A stretch of 50,770 nucleotides of DNA from Bacillus sp. AFS041924 (GTDB lineage Bacteria; Bacillota; Bacilli; Bacillales; Bacillaceae_G): the NCBI RefSeq assembly GCF_002577195.1, contig NZ_NULG01000020.1:52010-102779 (forward strand), in the 5' to 3' direction. The notes beneath the pieces are model-generated. The model ran no database searches. It was not told the DNA's origin and saw only the letters and a list, made by a program, of their open reading frames with translations. Positions 1 to 8,718 of this stretch are shown here, piece after piece. The translations under genes and the position numbers were made by a program. Numbering within the stretch: position 1 is the first letter of the stretch; each line of letters opens with the position of its first letter.

Positions 1-49
1 ATTAGTCTCGAATTTAACTAAAATCGACAATTAATATTAACAGAGGCAT

Positions 50-99
50 TAAAAAAAGAAAAAAGGCAGGTGAGCAAGTATTTACCTGCTCTTCCTGCC
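50..99 (-). terminator. Terminator of the acyl-CoA oxidation operon
   Basis: Arms at 65-70 and 94-99 (GGCAGG/CCTGCC) extend inward through GAGCA/TGCTC after a small internal loop. The A-rich run at 51-64 reads as a U-run on the minus strand, just beyond the stop codon of the short-chain dehydrogenase gene. Confidence 0.8.
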
Positions 100-116
100 T
101 CTAATTCTTGTCTTAC

Positions 117-887
117 TTATTTCGGTTGCATACGAATTGCACCATCTAAGCGGATTACTTCACCATTTAACATAGGATTTTCAACAATGCTTTTCGCTAA
201 ATGTGCATATTCTGATGGCTTACCAAGACGTGATGGGAATGGAACCATGTTTCCTAATGATTCTCTAGCTTTTTCTGGTAAAACATCAAACATTGGCGTT
301 TCAAAAATACCAGGAGCAATGCTCATGACTCTGATGCCATATCTTGATAAATCCCTTGCAATTGGTAATGTCATTCCAGCTACTGCACTTTTAGATGCAC
401 CGTAAGCTGCTTGCCCCATTTGACCATCAAACGCCGCAACTGAAGCTGTATTAATGATAATTCCTCTTTCACCAAATTCATTTGGTTCATTCGTAATCAT
501 TTGTTCAGCTACTAAACGAATAACGTTAAATGTACCAACTAAATTTACATTAATAATTTTTTGGAATGATTCTAAAGAGTGTATCCCGTCTCTTTTGATT
601 ACTTTTTCAGCTAAAACAATACCTGCGCAGTTTACTAAAGTATTGATTGAACCGTATTTAGTTAAAACATTTGAAATCGAAGTTTTTACGCTCTCCTCTG
701 AAGATACGTCTGTTTTTTCGAAACAAACTTTGTCTTCGCCTAATTCTGAAATTAAGCTAGAAGCTCTCTCTTCATTTAAGTCAAAAATAGCTGCTTTCCC
801 ACCGTTTTCTACGATCATTCTTACTGTAGCTGCTCCTAAACCTGATGCTCCACCTGTAACGATTGCAATGCTTTCACGAATATTCAT
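117..887 (-). CDS. Short-chain dehydrogenase, 3-hydroxyacyl-CoA dehydrogenase type II-like
   Basis: 256-residue classical SDR. The N-terminal Rossmann motif TGGASGLG is at about residues 11-18, followed by an NAD-type acidic residue region (FDLNEE), the NNAG-equivalent VNCAG, and the catalytic Ser plus YGASK (Tyr-x-x-x-Lys). Overall pattern and length match the HSD17B10/HSD10-like 3-hydroxyacyl-CoA dehydrogenases, which oxidise straight- or branched-chain 3-hydroxyacyl-CoA with NAD+. It is the last gene of a three-gene operon behind acyl-CoA dehydrogenase and thiolase, 30 bp after the thiolase stop, so a beta-oxidation step is a reasonable inference. The ATG start follows a GGGGGA ribosome binding site. 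Cytosolic. The exact acyl chain cannot be read from the sequence. Confidence 0.85.
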   Translation of the reverse strand: MNIRESIAIVTGGASGLGAATVRMIVENGGKAAIFDLNEERASSLISELGEDKVCFEKTDVSSEESVKTSISNVLTKYGSINTLVNCAGIVLAEKVIKRDGIHSLESFQKIINVNLVGTFNVIRLVAEQMITNEPNEFGERGIIINTASVAAFDGQMGQAAYGASKSAVAGMTLPIARDLSRYGIRVMSIAPGIFETPMFDVLPEKARESLGNMVPFPSRLGKPSEYAHLAKSIVENPMLNGEVIRLDGAIRMQPK

Positions 888-917
888 TTTTTAAATCCCC
901 CAATTTGAAGTAAGTTA

Positions 918-2069
918 TTAATTTATTCTCTCGATAATTGTTGCATTTGCCATACCATGACCTTCGCAAATAGATTGTAATCCATAGCGTCCGCCTGTTT
1001 TTTCTAAGGCGTTACACAATGTAACCATTACCCTTGCGCCACTAGCACCAAGTGGGTGACCTAATGCGATCGCTCCACCGAAAATATTTAATTTTTCAAA
1101 TGGAACTCCAAGTTCTTTTTGCCATGCTAAAGGAACAGTAGCAAATGCCTCATTTATTTCAAACAAATCGATTTGATCGATTGTTAAACCACATTTTTGT
1201 AGAACTTTTTGAGTAGCCTGAATTGGACCTGTTAACATTAATTGAGGGTCTGATCCCACTACAGTTCGCCCAACTATTCTAAACTTTGGCTTAAATCCTA
1301 ATTGATGAGCTTTTTCTTTACTCATTAAAAGTAGTCCTGCTGCACCGTCACTAATTTGACTTGCATTACCAGCGGTAACCGAACCAGTTTCGATAAATGC
1401 TGGTTTTATAGTAGCTAATTTTTCAATTGATGAGTTCTCTCTCGGTCCTTCATCTTTTGTAACTTTAACAAGTTCACCTTCTTGATTATGAACAGAAACG
1501 TCAACAATTTCGTCTTCAAAATAGCCTTGCTTCATCGCTTTTAATGCTTTTTGATGGCTATTATAAGCAAATTCATCTTGCTCATTTCGACTAATGTTCC
1601 ACTTCTCATTTATGCGTTCTGCTGAAATCCCTTGGTTAAATTCACCGAACATACTTGTTAGATTTTCATTCCATTTTGATCCTTTTAAATTTGAAAACAT
1701 TGGTACACGCGTCATACTTTCTACACCAGCTGCAATGACTATGTCCATATCTCCACTTAAAATTGCTTGCGATGCAAAATGGACAGATTGTTGGCTTGAA
1801 CCGCATTGACGGTCAATGGTAACACCGGGAACTTCAATTGGTAGACCCGCCAATAAAGCTGCAATTCTACCAACATCGCCAGCTTGTTCCCCAATTTGTG
1901 TAACACAGCCCATAATAACATCATCTATTTCTTTCGGATCAAATTCATTTCGACTTACTAATTCCTTTAGTACAATCGCAGCTAAGTCATCAGGTCTTGT
2001 TTCGCTAAAGCTGCCACCTCTTTTACCTATAGGTGTTCTTAAAGCATCAACAATAACTACTTCTCTCAT
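918..2069 (-). CDS. Acetyl-CoA C-acyltransferase (thiolase)
   Basis: 383-residue thiolase of normal family length. The nucleophilic cysteine lies in DRQCGSSQQ (about residue 88), the catalytic His in GHPLGASGAR near the C-terminus, and the second active-site Cys in the terminal ICEGHGMANA segment, where the usual GGG is replaced by EGHG as in the FadA/acyltransferase branch. It cleaves 3-ketoacyl-CoA to acetyl-CoA plus shortened acyl-CoA; the biosynthetic direction is possible but less likely here. It sits between an acyl-CoA dehydrogenase (30 bp upstream) and an SDR dehydrogenase. The ATG start has GGAGG nine bases upstream. Confidence 0.9.
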   Translation of the reverse strand: MREVVIVDALRTPIGKRGGSFSETRPDDLAAIVLKELVSRNEFDPKEIDDVIMGCVTQIGEQAGDVGRIAALLAGLPIEVPGVTIDRQCGSSQQSVHFASQAILSGDMDIVIAAGVESMTRVPMFSNLKGSKWNENLTSMFGEFNQGISAERINEKWNISRNEQDEFAYNSHQKALKAMKQGYFEDEIVDVSVHNQEGELVKVTKDEGPRENSSIEKLATIKPAFIETGSVTAGNASQISDGAAGLLLMSKEKAHQLGFKPKFRIVGRTVVGSDPQLMLTGPIQATQKVLQKCGLTIDQIDLFEINEAFATVPLAWQKELGVPFEKLNIFGGAIALGHPLGASGARVMVTLCNALEKTGGRYGLQSICEGHGMANATIIERIN

Positions 2070-2098
2070 AAATGTGATCCTCCATTTGTAAGTTAGGC

Positions 2099-3247
2099 TT
2101 AATTCAATTCTAATTGTTTCGCAATAATTGTCTTCATGATTTCATTTGTACCTGCGTAAATTGACATGATTTGAATATCTCTGAAACGTCTAGCAATCTC
2201 ATATTCTTCCATATATCCATATCCTCCATGCAATTGAAGACACTCTGAAGCAACTTTTTTACCTAAATCTGTAATCCACCATTTTGCCATTGATACTTGC
2301 TTCACAACATTTACACCTTGCATATGCTTATAAATTAAATCTTCAATGAACGTGCGACCAATTTCAATTTCAGTTGCTAATTCTACAAGTTTGAATTGAG
2401 TATTTTGAAACCCTGCAATTGATTTTCCAAATGCTTTTCTGCTTTTTACATATTCAGTTGTCACTTTTAGCATTGATTCCGCTGAAACTAATGCTTCTAA
2501 AGCAACGACTAATCGTTCTTGTTGAAGTTTTTCCATTAAGTAGTAGAAGCCTTTTCCTTCTTCACCTAATAAATTCTTTACAGGTACTTTTGCATCTTGG
2601 AAAATTAATTCAGCCGTATCTTGGCTATGAAGTCCTACTTTATTTAATTTCTTACCTCTAGAAAACCCAACTGTATCTTTTTCGACAACTAATAAACTAA
2701 TTCCTTTATGGGCAGGTTGAATTGTCGTATCAGTTTTAACTGCAATAATAATCAAATCTGAATGAATCCCATTCGTAATAAACGTTTTTTCTCCGTTTAC
2801 GATATAGTAATCCCCTTTTCTTACTGCAGTTGTTTTAATATTTGCTAAATCTGATCCAGCACCAGGTTCTGTCATCGCAACTGCTGTAATATACTCACCC
2901 GTAATACATTTAGGCAGCCACTCCATTTTTTGCTCTTCGTTTCCATAAATAGTCAAGTAAGGTACAACAATATCATTGTGTAATGCGATTCCTACAAAAC
3001 TTGATCCTACCTTTTCAAGCTCCTCTATAATAATGACAGAATAGCCAAAATCTACACCTAATCCACCATATTTTTCATCTACGTATGGACATAAAAATCC
3101 TTCATTACCTAATTTATCCCAAAATTCCCTTGGAATCATTCTGTTTTGTTCCCACTCTTCATAGAATGGTACAGCTTCTTTTTGTAAAAATTTTCTAAGA
3201 GCCGTGCGGAAGATTTCATGTTCTCTCGTTAAGTAAGAATGTTTCAT
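2099..3247 (-). CDS. Acyl-CoA dehydrogenase
   Basis: 382-residue flavoprotein with the full ACAD layout: N-terminal helical domain, the middle beta domain signature AMTEPGAGSDL (about residues 124-134), and a C-terminal helical domain with QLHGGYGYMEEY. The position that is Glu in MCAD-type enzymes is Ala here (YAGTNEIM). A Glu in QQERLVVAL (Glu244) aligns with the catalytic base of isovaleryl- and long-chain-type enzymes, so a branched-chain or long-chain substrate is plausible. It would introduce the alpha-beta double bond in acyl-CoA, passing electrons to ETF. It is the first gene of the operon, with promoter, operator and cre-like site directly upstream. The ATG start follows GGGGGG. Confidence 0.9.
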   Translation of the reverse strand: MKHSYLTREHEIFRTALRKFLQKEAVPFYEEWEQNRMIPREFWDKLGNEGFLCPYVDEKYGGLGVDFGYSVIIIEELEKVGSSFVGIALHNDIVVPYLTIYGNEEQKMEWLPKCITGEYITAVAMTEPGAGSDLANIKTTAVRKGDYYIVNGEKTFITNGIHSDLIIIAVKTDTTIQPAHKGISLLVVEKDTVGFSRGKKLNKVGLHSQDTAELIFQDAKVPVKNLLGEEGKGFYYLMEKLQQERLVVALEALVSAESMLKVTTEYVKSRKAFGKSIAGFQNTQFKLVELATEIEIGRTFIEDLIYKHMQGVNVVKQVSMAKWWITDLGKKVASECLQLHGGYGYMEEYEIARRFRDIQIMSIYAGTNEIMKTIIAKQLELN

Positions 3248-3278
3248 AATAAGCCCCCCTAAATAAATAATACCTTTT

Positions 3279-3292
3279 TTAAAACGCTTACA
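3279..3292 (-). promoter_or_regulatory. cre-like site (CcpA) upstream of acyl-CoA dehydrogenase
   Basis: Read on the minus strand this is TGTAAGCGTTTTAA, which matches the cre consensus TGWAANCGNTNWCA at all but one defined position. It lies downstream of the promoter, in the untranslated leader, where CcpA bound to a cre site normally represses by blocking elongation. This predicts glucose repression of the acyl-CoA oxidation operon. Confidence 0.6.
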
Positions 3293-3318
3293 ATATTCAA
3301 AATACGAAATATTTTAAA

Positions 3319-3334
3319 TATTACATATGTAATA
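3319..3334. promoter_or_regulatory. Palindromic operator at the operon start point
   Basis: TATTACATATGTAATA is a perfect 16-bp palindrome. It begins immediately after the -10 box on the minus strand and covers the expected transcription start, the classical place for a dimeric repressor. A TetR-family fatty-acid regulator would fit the genes, but the sequence differs from the TGAATGA-type FadR box, and the regulator is not encoded nearby. Confidence 0.55.
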
Positions 3335-3363
3335 ATCATATGATGTTAATTGTAATTTATCAA
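3335..3363 (-). promoter_or_regulatory. SigA-type promoter of the acyl-CoA oxidation operon
   Basis: On the minus strand: TTGATA (3358-3363), a 17-base spacer, and TATGAT (3335-3340). It lies between the terminator of the upstream gene (3374-3400) and the acyl-CoA dehydrogenase start at 3247. Confidence 0.65.
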
Positions 3364-3367
3364 GGAG

Positions 3368-3400
3368 CAAAAAAAAAGAACTGCTTTGGACAGTTCTTTT
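3368..3400 (-). terminator. Terminator of the quinone-reductase-like gene
   Basis: Perfect 10-bp hairpin, AAAAGAACTG (3374-3383) against CAGTTCTTTT (3391-3400), with a 7-base loop. The A-run on its left gives a U-run on the minus strand, 30 bp past the stop at 3430. Confidence 0.85.
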
Positions 3401-3429
3401 GATTGTAGTCAATCTCTTAAATATAGTAC

Positions 3430-4437
3430 TTATGAACCTATTTTTATCGTAATTTTACCAAAATTATTTCCTTCACCCATTCTTTGTAATGCACTGATTA
3501 CATCTGCAAAGTCAAATGACTGATCTACTATTGGCTTTATTTCATGTTCCGTAAAGAATGCTAACATTTGTTCAAACTCTCTTGGACTTCCCATCGTTGT
3601 CCCTCTAATATCCATATTCTTAAAGAATACTTTTGGTAAAACTGTTTGAGGAACTGGTCCATTAGTCGCACCGTATGAGACAATTCTCCCACCTTGAGCA
3701 GTCAAATCAATTAATCGATTAAATGACTCCCCACCAACTCCATCGATTGTTAGATTAACCAATCCTAACTCTTTACGAAGCTTCTTATACCAATCATTTT
3801 CTCGATAATTAAAACCTGCGATCGCACCCAATTCTAATGCTTTTTCAATTTTTTCATTACTACTAGACGTAACAATTACTTTTGACCCAAATGAAACAGC
3901 AATTTGCAATGCATACAATGCCACCCCACTACCGATTCCTGGAATCAATACTGTATCATTTTTTTGTAATTGACCACGAGTGATTAATGATCTATATGCA
4001 GTAAGTGCTGCTAATGGAATAGCTGCAGCCTCTTCCCATGACAAGTATGCTGGTTTTTTATAAACATTTTCAACTGGTAGTTTAATAAATTCAGCAAATG
4101 TACCATTTGAAGGCATACCAAGTACTGTAAATTCATCCGAATTGATATCGTCACGATCTCCCCATTTTAAACTCGGGTTCATCATTACTTCATCACCTAC
4201 AGAAAAACCCTTTACCTCTTCTCCAATTGCCTCAATAACTCCAGCACCGTCTGATCCCAAAATTGCATCTAATTTCATCCCAGGGTACATACCGTGTGTA
4301 ATAAAAAAGTCACGTCTATTTAGCGATGCTGCTTTTAACTTGATTACTACTTCATTTGGATTAATCGTACCAATCTCGACATTTTCTAATTTTAGTGACT
4401 CGGGTCCTTTCGTGTCTCTTAAAATATAAGCTTTCAA
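3430..4437 (-). CDS. MDR-family NAD(P)H oxidoreductase (YogA-like)
   Basis: 335-residue medium-chain dehydrogenase/reductase. N-terminal GroES-like fold with GSDGAGVIEAIG (about residues 61-72), then a Rossmann nucleotide domain with IPGIGSGVALYALQ (about 165-178). No cluster of Cys/His typical of the structural zinc site is present, so a zinc-independent quinone- or enone-reductase-type enzyme is likely. Sequence and length resemble Bacillus YogA. The start is TTG at 4437, preceded by AAAGGAG eight bases upstream; no in-frame ATG near the N-terminus fits better. It forms a single-gene unit with its own terminator. The substrate is unknown. Confidence 0.8.
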   Translation of the reverse strand: MKAYILRDTKGPESLKLENVEIGTINPNEVVIKLKAASLNRRDFFITHGMYPGMKLDAILGSDGAGVIEAIGEEVKGFSVGDEVMMNPSLKWGDRDDINSDEFTVLGMPSNGTFAEFIKLPVENVYKKPAYLSWEEAAAIPLAALTAYRSLITRGQLQKNDTVLIPGIGSGVALYALQIAVSFGSKVIVTSSSNEKIEKALELGAIAGFNYRENDWYKKLRKELGLVNLTIDGVGGESFNRLIDLTAQGGRIVSYGATNGPVPQTVLPKVFFKNMDIRGTTMGSPREFEQMLAFFTEHEIKPIVDQSFDFADVISALQRMGEGNNFGKITIKIGS

Positions 4438-5321
4438 TTAGTTCACTCCTTTTAGTATTTTTTAATTAGTGGCAGAAATTTTATTATGTATTTCATTAAA
4501 TCTTGTTCAGTTTTATTTTACCAAAAAATATTAAAATCGGTTTAGTAAAAAGATTGGGGCTTTTGGAGTGAGAAATTAGTAGAGATTTTAATCGTTTTTT
4601 TCTTTACTTATTAAGATCGTGGAATTAAGTAGATTCAGCTAATTTCGGTACGTGAAATTTATTTAATATCATTCAAAATATAGCATTTCAGATCACGTCA
4701 ATACTAGTGAAACAGTACCTGTTCCTTTGATTGAAATTCTTTAAAAACTGACTAATCATTTTACTAAAGGCTTATTTATTTGATAGATTTATATTTTTTT
4801 TGATGAGATAAACTTATTTTTATGCTTGTTTTACTAGTTACATTTTGATATAAACATCTTATTGTTTTATTTTTTTACACTTATATGGACAGCTCCTACT
4901 AACTAATTTCAAAACGAACTAAATTCATCTCCATAATGATCGTGATATTTTCTCTATTATAATGAAGTAAAAAAGCCCTAATACTAATCTAATTATTTAT
5001 TTCAATCCTCCAATCCACCCAATTCATTAAGTTGTCCACCCTACATTTTCACAAGTTCTTTCCTATTGAAAAAATAAACACCTTAAACTTCTATCCTACT
5101 AAAATTAATTTCCACAGGAATAATCTACTGAGTCCGAATTAACACGTTTTCTATACTTTTAATCTACTAATTTTCTAATATTTATATACTTTACGCTGTC
5201 ATTCTATGTATGATTATCAATAAACATGTCTATTTATAGTAAATACGTTTCATTTCTTTATTTCCCTAAATCTTTTTTTATTATTACGATATATTTTCTA
5301 CAATTAATAGTATAAGATAAA
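4438..5321. other. Gene-free AT-rich gap
   Basis: About 880 bases between the divergently read ends of two minus-strand genes. All six frames are closed by frequent stops, and no segment has a credible ribosome binding site with a conserved-looking protein. I recognise no RNA family, repeat array or mobile-element end. It may hold a fully decayed gene or an unrecognised RNA. Confidence 0.5.
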
Positions 5322-5349
5322 CAAAAAAAACTCTCACCACTTTGAGAGT
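5322..5349 (-). terminator. Terminator of the degV-family gene
   Basis: ACTCTCA (5330-5336) pairs with TGAGAGT (5343-5349). The A8 tract directly to the left is a U-run on the minus strand, just downstream of the stop at 5363. Confidence 0.8.
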
Positions 5350-5362
5350 CGAAATTAACTTT

Positions 5363-6211
5363 TTATTTTGATAGAAAAAAGATGCCTAGTGTGCTAGGTC
5401 CAGTATGGACACCAACTGCTGCTCCAACTGAATTTTCAATGATATTTTCACTACCTACCATTTCCTGTAGCTGTTTTATAAATTGTTCAGTAGAATCATC
5501 TTTTACTCCATACACAACTCCAACAGTTCTTTTAAGTTCATCTTTTCTAATTTTTATTAATTCGAGCATACGATTTATTGTTTTTTTTCGACCTCGTACT
5601 TTTTCAAGTGGTTTAAACTTTCCTTCACTTATTTCCATAATTGGATTTATATTTAGCATTCCTCCTAGAAAACCAGCAAATTTACCTACACGCCCTCCTC
5701 GTATTAAATATTGAAGATCTTCGATTGTAAAAATATGTTGTATCTTATTTATATTGTTGTTTAATTCATTGATTAGATTTTCAAATGGCTCCTCAATTTT
5801 TAAGCTTTCGATTAACTCCATAACTAGTACTCCAATTCCAAGTGATACTGATCTAGTGTCAATTATATGAATTGAAGCATTTGGATTGTTTTCGAGTATA
5901 TCTAGTTTGACTAATTGCGCGAAATTATAAGTACCAGATAAATCTCCAGAACATGTAAGATATACACAGTTTTGTGCTGTACAGTTCGAGACTAGAGTCT
6001 GATAAATTGCATCGTAAGAAGGTAATGATGAAGTAAAATTCTCTCCATTTTTCATTCTTTCCATTAACTCACTAGCTTTTAAATTTCCCCCATCCAAATA
6101 CTCTTTTTCAAATTGGTCATAGACTCTTAATGGTATTACTGAAATATCGTATTTCTTCAATAGTTCAGTTGGAAGATCCGCAGAACTATCTACAATTAGT
6201 TTAAGTTTCAA
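5363..6211 (-). CDS. DegV family fatty-acid-binding protein
   Basis: 282 residues. The N-terminus KLKLIVDSSADLP followed by VIPLRV is the DegV hallmark, and the mid region SGTYNFAQL and the C-terminal HTGPSTLGIFF complete the family pattern. DegV/FakB proteins bind a fatty acid and, in some Firmicutes, present it to the kinase FakA; no fakA is nearby, so the role here is open. Start choice: a GTG at 6220 is possible, but TTG at 6211 has a full GAGGTGA ribosome binding site at the right distance and begins exactly where family members begin. The gene is monocistronic, with its own terminator. Confidence 0.85.
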   Translation of the reverse strand: MKLKLIVDSSADLPTELLKKYDISVIPLRVYDQFEKEYLDGGNLKASELMERMKNGENFTSSLPSYDAIYQTLVSNCTAQNCVYLTCSGDLSGTYNFAQLVKLDILENNPNASIHIIDTRSVSLGIGVLVMELIESLKIEEPFENLINELNNNINKIQHIFTIEDLQYLIRGGRVGKFAGFLGGMLNINPIMEISEGKFKPLEKVRGRKKTINRMLELIKIRKDELKRTVGVVYGVKDDSTEQFIKQLQEMVGSENIIENSVGAAVGVHTGPSTLGIFFLSK

Positions 6212-6220
6212 GTTAATCAC

Positions 6221-6585
6221 CTCTTCCTGAATTAATCATGTATTTTTAATCTTATTAAACAATAACCTAAATATTCAATCAATTATTTTTCAATTAAATT
6301 TATTTTTATCGACAAAATTAAGATAAATAAATCATATTATTTTTGTCGGTTCTTTGAATAAGCGTCTTATTTTTCCATAAAGAAACTCTTCTTTCAGTAG
6401 CGATAAGAAAATAGAAGTGAATATGTACGTGCCCTGTTTATTTCAGTGACGTATTTATTGTTAGCGAAGAATGTTTATGATTATTTTTAATAATTAATAG
6501 AATAATAGAATTTTAAATAGAAAGTACCTTGTAAAAAAGGAACTTCTTCTCTTATGTTGAATTCTTCTCCTAAGAGGTGAAAAAA
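6221..6585. other. Divergent intergenic region with an inverted repeat
   Basis: Spacer between the degV-family gene (minus) and the lipoprotein gene (plus). It holds an 8-bp perfect inverted repeat, CGACAAAA (6310-6317) and TTTTGTCG (6341-6348), separated by 23 bases, which could be an operator or a hairpin. The ribosome binding site GAGGTGA at 6574-6580 serves the lipoprotein gene. No gene is seen. Confidence 0.5.
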
Positions 6586-7089
6586 ATGAAAAAAGGTTTG
6601 TATCTCTATGTTTTTGTATTGTTAAGTTTTCTCTCAGGATGTTCAATGAATTCAAATGAACACGTCTTTAGTCAGCAAATTTTTCAATCCTTTGTAGGTT
6701 CACCGCATAATTCGATTCCTGACACAGTTCAAGATGGTACGATTCAAGTATCTATGAATCTTGATGGACAGTATTATAAAAAAGGGACCAAACTCCTTAC
6801 TCTTTCAATCGTCAATAATGGCGAACCGCTATTTTATGGAACACAATATACGATTGAACGATTTAATGAGAAAACAGAGTCGTGGACAGAGGTCCCATTT
6901 CGAAAAGATGTTGGGTTTGATCAAATTGGTTTAGTAATCAAGCAATCAGAGATAAAAGATGAAACGATTACAATTGGTTCAGCGAGTTTTTCGAAACCAC
7001 TTGAACCAGGTTTTTATCGAGTGATTAAGTCGTTTTCAGTAAATGGAGACAAATCCATTAAACTATCTTCTATTTTTCAAATACTTTAA
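6586..7089 (+). CDS. Lipoprotein with Ig-like domain (Big_14-like)
   Basis: 167 residues. A signal peptide with lipobox LSGC (Cys about residue 20) predicts anchoring to the outer face of the membrane. The mature part has the pattern of the small bacterial Ig-like domain found in secreted Bacillus proteins: a strand with VNNGEPLFYG, then TIERFNE..SWTEVPF, then LEPGFYRVIKSF. Start choice: a GTG at 6577 is in frame but overlaps the GAGGTGA ribosome binding site, whereas ATG at 6586 is correctly spaced from it. The function is unknown; such domains usually contribute to cell-surface or inhibitor functions. It is a stand-alone gene. Confidence 0.75.
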   Translation: MKKGLYLYVFVLLSFLSGCSMNSNEHVFSQQIFQSFVGSPHNSIPDTVQDGTIQVSMNLDGQYYKKGTKLLTLSIVNNGEPLFYGTQYTIERFNEKTESWTEVPFRKDVGFDQIGLVIKQSEIKDETITIGSASFSKPLEPGFYRVIKSFSVNGDKSIKLSSIFQIL

Positions 7090-7177
7090 TTGCCGCTTTG
7101 AACATTACGTATAATAAAAAGAAGGAAATTGGAATTTAATCCTCTCTCCTTCCCAACAATTCTACTAAACGGTTCAA

Positions 7178-7873
7178 TTACTTTTCATCTATTTTCCTTT
7201 TTAACCAAAAAGGACTGTATAGAATGTAAAAACTTACAATCATCACCAATTCCATTGATAGAAGATACCAAGGCCATGATCCAAGATAATCTAATAGCGA
7301 AGCATTTTTAGGCTTTTTCATAATGTACAGATAGTTTGATTTCAGTATCTTATTAACAAAATATATACAAGCTGCATAAATGTTAACAATGAGAACCGTC
7401 ACCCACATGGAAGGGATGGTCGGTCGATATTTTTTGGTCACTACCATTAACAAACAAGCAAGGACAACTCCTCCGTGCGAAACAAAAAACTCGATATATC
7501 GAAAATGTGGAAACGAAAACTGGCCGAGATCAGGAGTAATAATGGCTTGAATGGAACTGCCTAAACCAGCAAAATACATGAATTGAAACAGTTTGTAGCT
7601 ATTCGTCAGTAGCATCACAATTGCCAATAGGACTACAATATCACTAAGTTGAAGTGGTAATGACGTTTTACTCGACCAAGCATTCTCATACACAAGCCAT
7701 ATATGATAAGAAGTTTCAGATACCAATAATAGAATTGCTAAAGAGAAACGAAAAATCCGTTCTTTCCCCTTCTCTTGAATTTGATTTCTAAAGACAAATA
7801 GAAGAACACTAAAAATCAAAATGAGTGCGATGGTCAAAAGATGTTCTACTGAAAAAAGGTGAAACGGGTTCAT
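7178..7873 (-). CDS. YwaF-like integral membrane protein (TIGR02206 type)
   Basis: 231 residues from ATG at 7873, with about six or seven hydrophobic segments. Near the N-terminus is HLFSVEHLLTIALIL, and later SYHIWLVYEN, LPLQLSDIV and LGSWPWYLLSMELVM, which match the TIGR02206/YwaF family of unknown function. An in-frame TTG at 7954 would add 27 polar residues that the family lacks. Neither start has a strong ribosome binding site, so expression may be weak. The gene is convergent with the lipoprotein gene, 88 bp away. Confidence 0.75.
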   Translation of the reverse strand: MNPFHLFSVEHLLTIALILIFSVLLFVFRNQIQEKGKERIFRFSLAILLLVSETSYHIWLVYENAWSSKTSLPLQLSDIVVLLAIVMLLTNSYKLFQFMYFAGLGSSIQAIITPDLGQFSFPHFRYIEFFVSHGGVVLACLLMVVTKKYRPTIPSMWVTVLIVNIYAACIYFVNKILKSNYLYIMKKPKNASLLDYLGSWPWYLLSMELVMIVSFYILYSPFWLKRKIDEK

Positions 7874-8090
7874 TTTTGGATGAAATTGAAAAAATTTTTG
7901 CAAGCAAAATACCCCATTACTTGATTGTATTTTATGATTCTTAGTTTGGGGCAAATTTTACCAGTTCTATACAGACAGTTCGGACCAGGTGTTTCTACTT
8001 TGGGGCATGAGACTTTAGTTGGAATAGCAAAACAACAATCTACTTTAAAAAAACTCTTACAATTTCCTACATTTCACTCGAAACAGAACA

Positions 8091-8138
8091 AAAAAGAAGT
8101 ATCTCATAAGTAAGTTAACTTATAAGATACTTCTTTTT
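8091..8138 (-). terminator. Terminator of the ilv-leu operon
   Basis: A 21-bp stem with one mismatch (8091-8111 with 8118-8138) and loop AAGTTA lies directly after the leuD stop at 8143. The flanking A- and T-runs would let it stop transcription in both directions. Confidence 0.9.
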
Positions 8139-8142
8139 TTAG

Positions 8143-8718
8143 TTAAACGTATAATTTTTCATATTTTTCAATTTCATTTTCATATTTCATCGTAATGGCA
8201 ATATCATCTAAGCCATTTAGTAATTTATCTTTCCAAACTGGATCGATTGAAAATTCATAGTTCCCAAATATTGTTTTTACTACTTGTTTTTCCAGGTCTA
8301 CTTCAATTTCTTGACTTCCATTTAACGTGGATAATTGTGCGCGAATCTCATCATTTAAGACGATCGGTAGCATGCCATTTTTTATACAATTATTGTAAAA
8401 TATATCTGCAAAGCTACCCGCAATAATAACGGTAAAGCCATAATCATTTAATGCCCAAGGTGCGTGCTCTCTGGACGAACCGCAACCAAAATTATTTCCA
8501 CTTATTAAGATAGATGCGTTTTTTCGCTCCTCGTAATTTAAAGCGAAAGTTTTATTAGGTGAGCGATCGTCATGATATCGCCATTCATCGAATAAGAATT
8601 CTCCGAAGCCTGTTCGCTCGATCCGTTTTAAATATTGTTTAGGAATAATTTGGTCAGTGTCGATATTATCTAACATGATTGATACAGTTGTACCTTTATG
8701 CGTACGTAACGGTTTCAT
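8143..8718 (-). CDS. leuD: 3-isopropylmalate dehydratase small subunit
   Basis: 191 residues, normal for bacterial LeuD. The N-terminal [11 protein letters not shown] and the conserved [17 protein letters not shown] (about residues 69-85) are the swivel-domain signatures. With LeuC it isomerises 2-isopropylmalate to 3-isopropylmalate in leucine synthesis. The ATG at 8718 is preceded by AAAGGAG; an upstream in-frame start at 8754 lies within leuC and has no ribosome binding site. The first 23 bases overlap the 3' end of leuC, implying translational coupling. It is the last gene of the ilv-leu operon, followed by a strong terminator. Confidence 0.95.
   Translation of the reverse strand: MKPLRTHKGTTVSIMLDNIDTDQIIPKQYLKRIERTGFGEFLFDEWRYHDDRSPNKTFALNYEERKNASILISGNNFGCGSSREHAPWALNDYGFTVIIAGSFADIFYNNCIKNGMLPIVLNDEIRAQLSTLNGSQEIEVDLEKQVVKTIFGNYEFSIDPVWKDKLLNGLDDIAITMKYENEIEKYEKLYV

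Noticed and set aside
7925-8113. 62-codon plus-strand frame overlapping the start of the YwaF-like gene
   Set aside because: No ribosome binding site, no recognisable family, and its end lies in the ilv-leu terminator arm.
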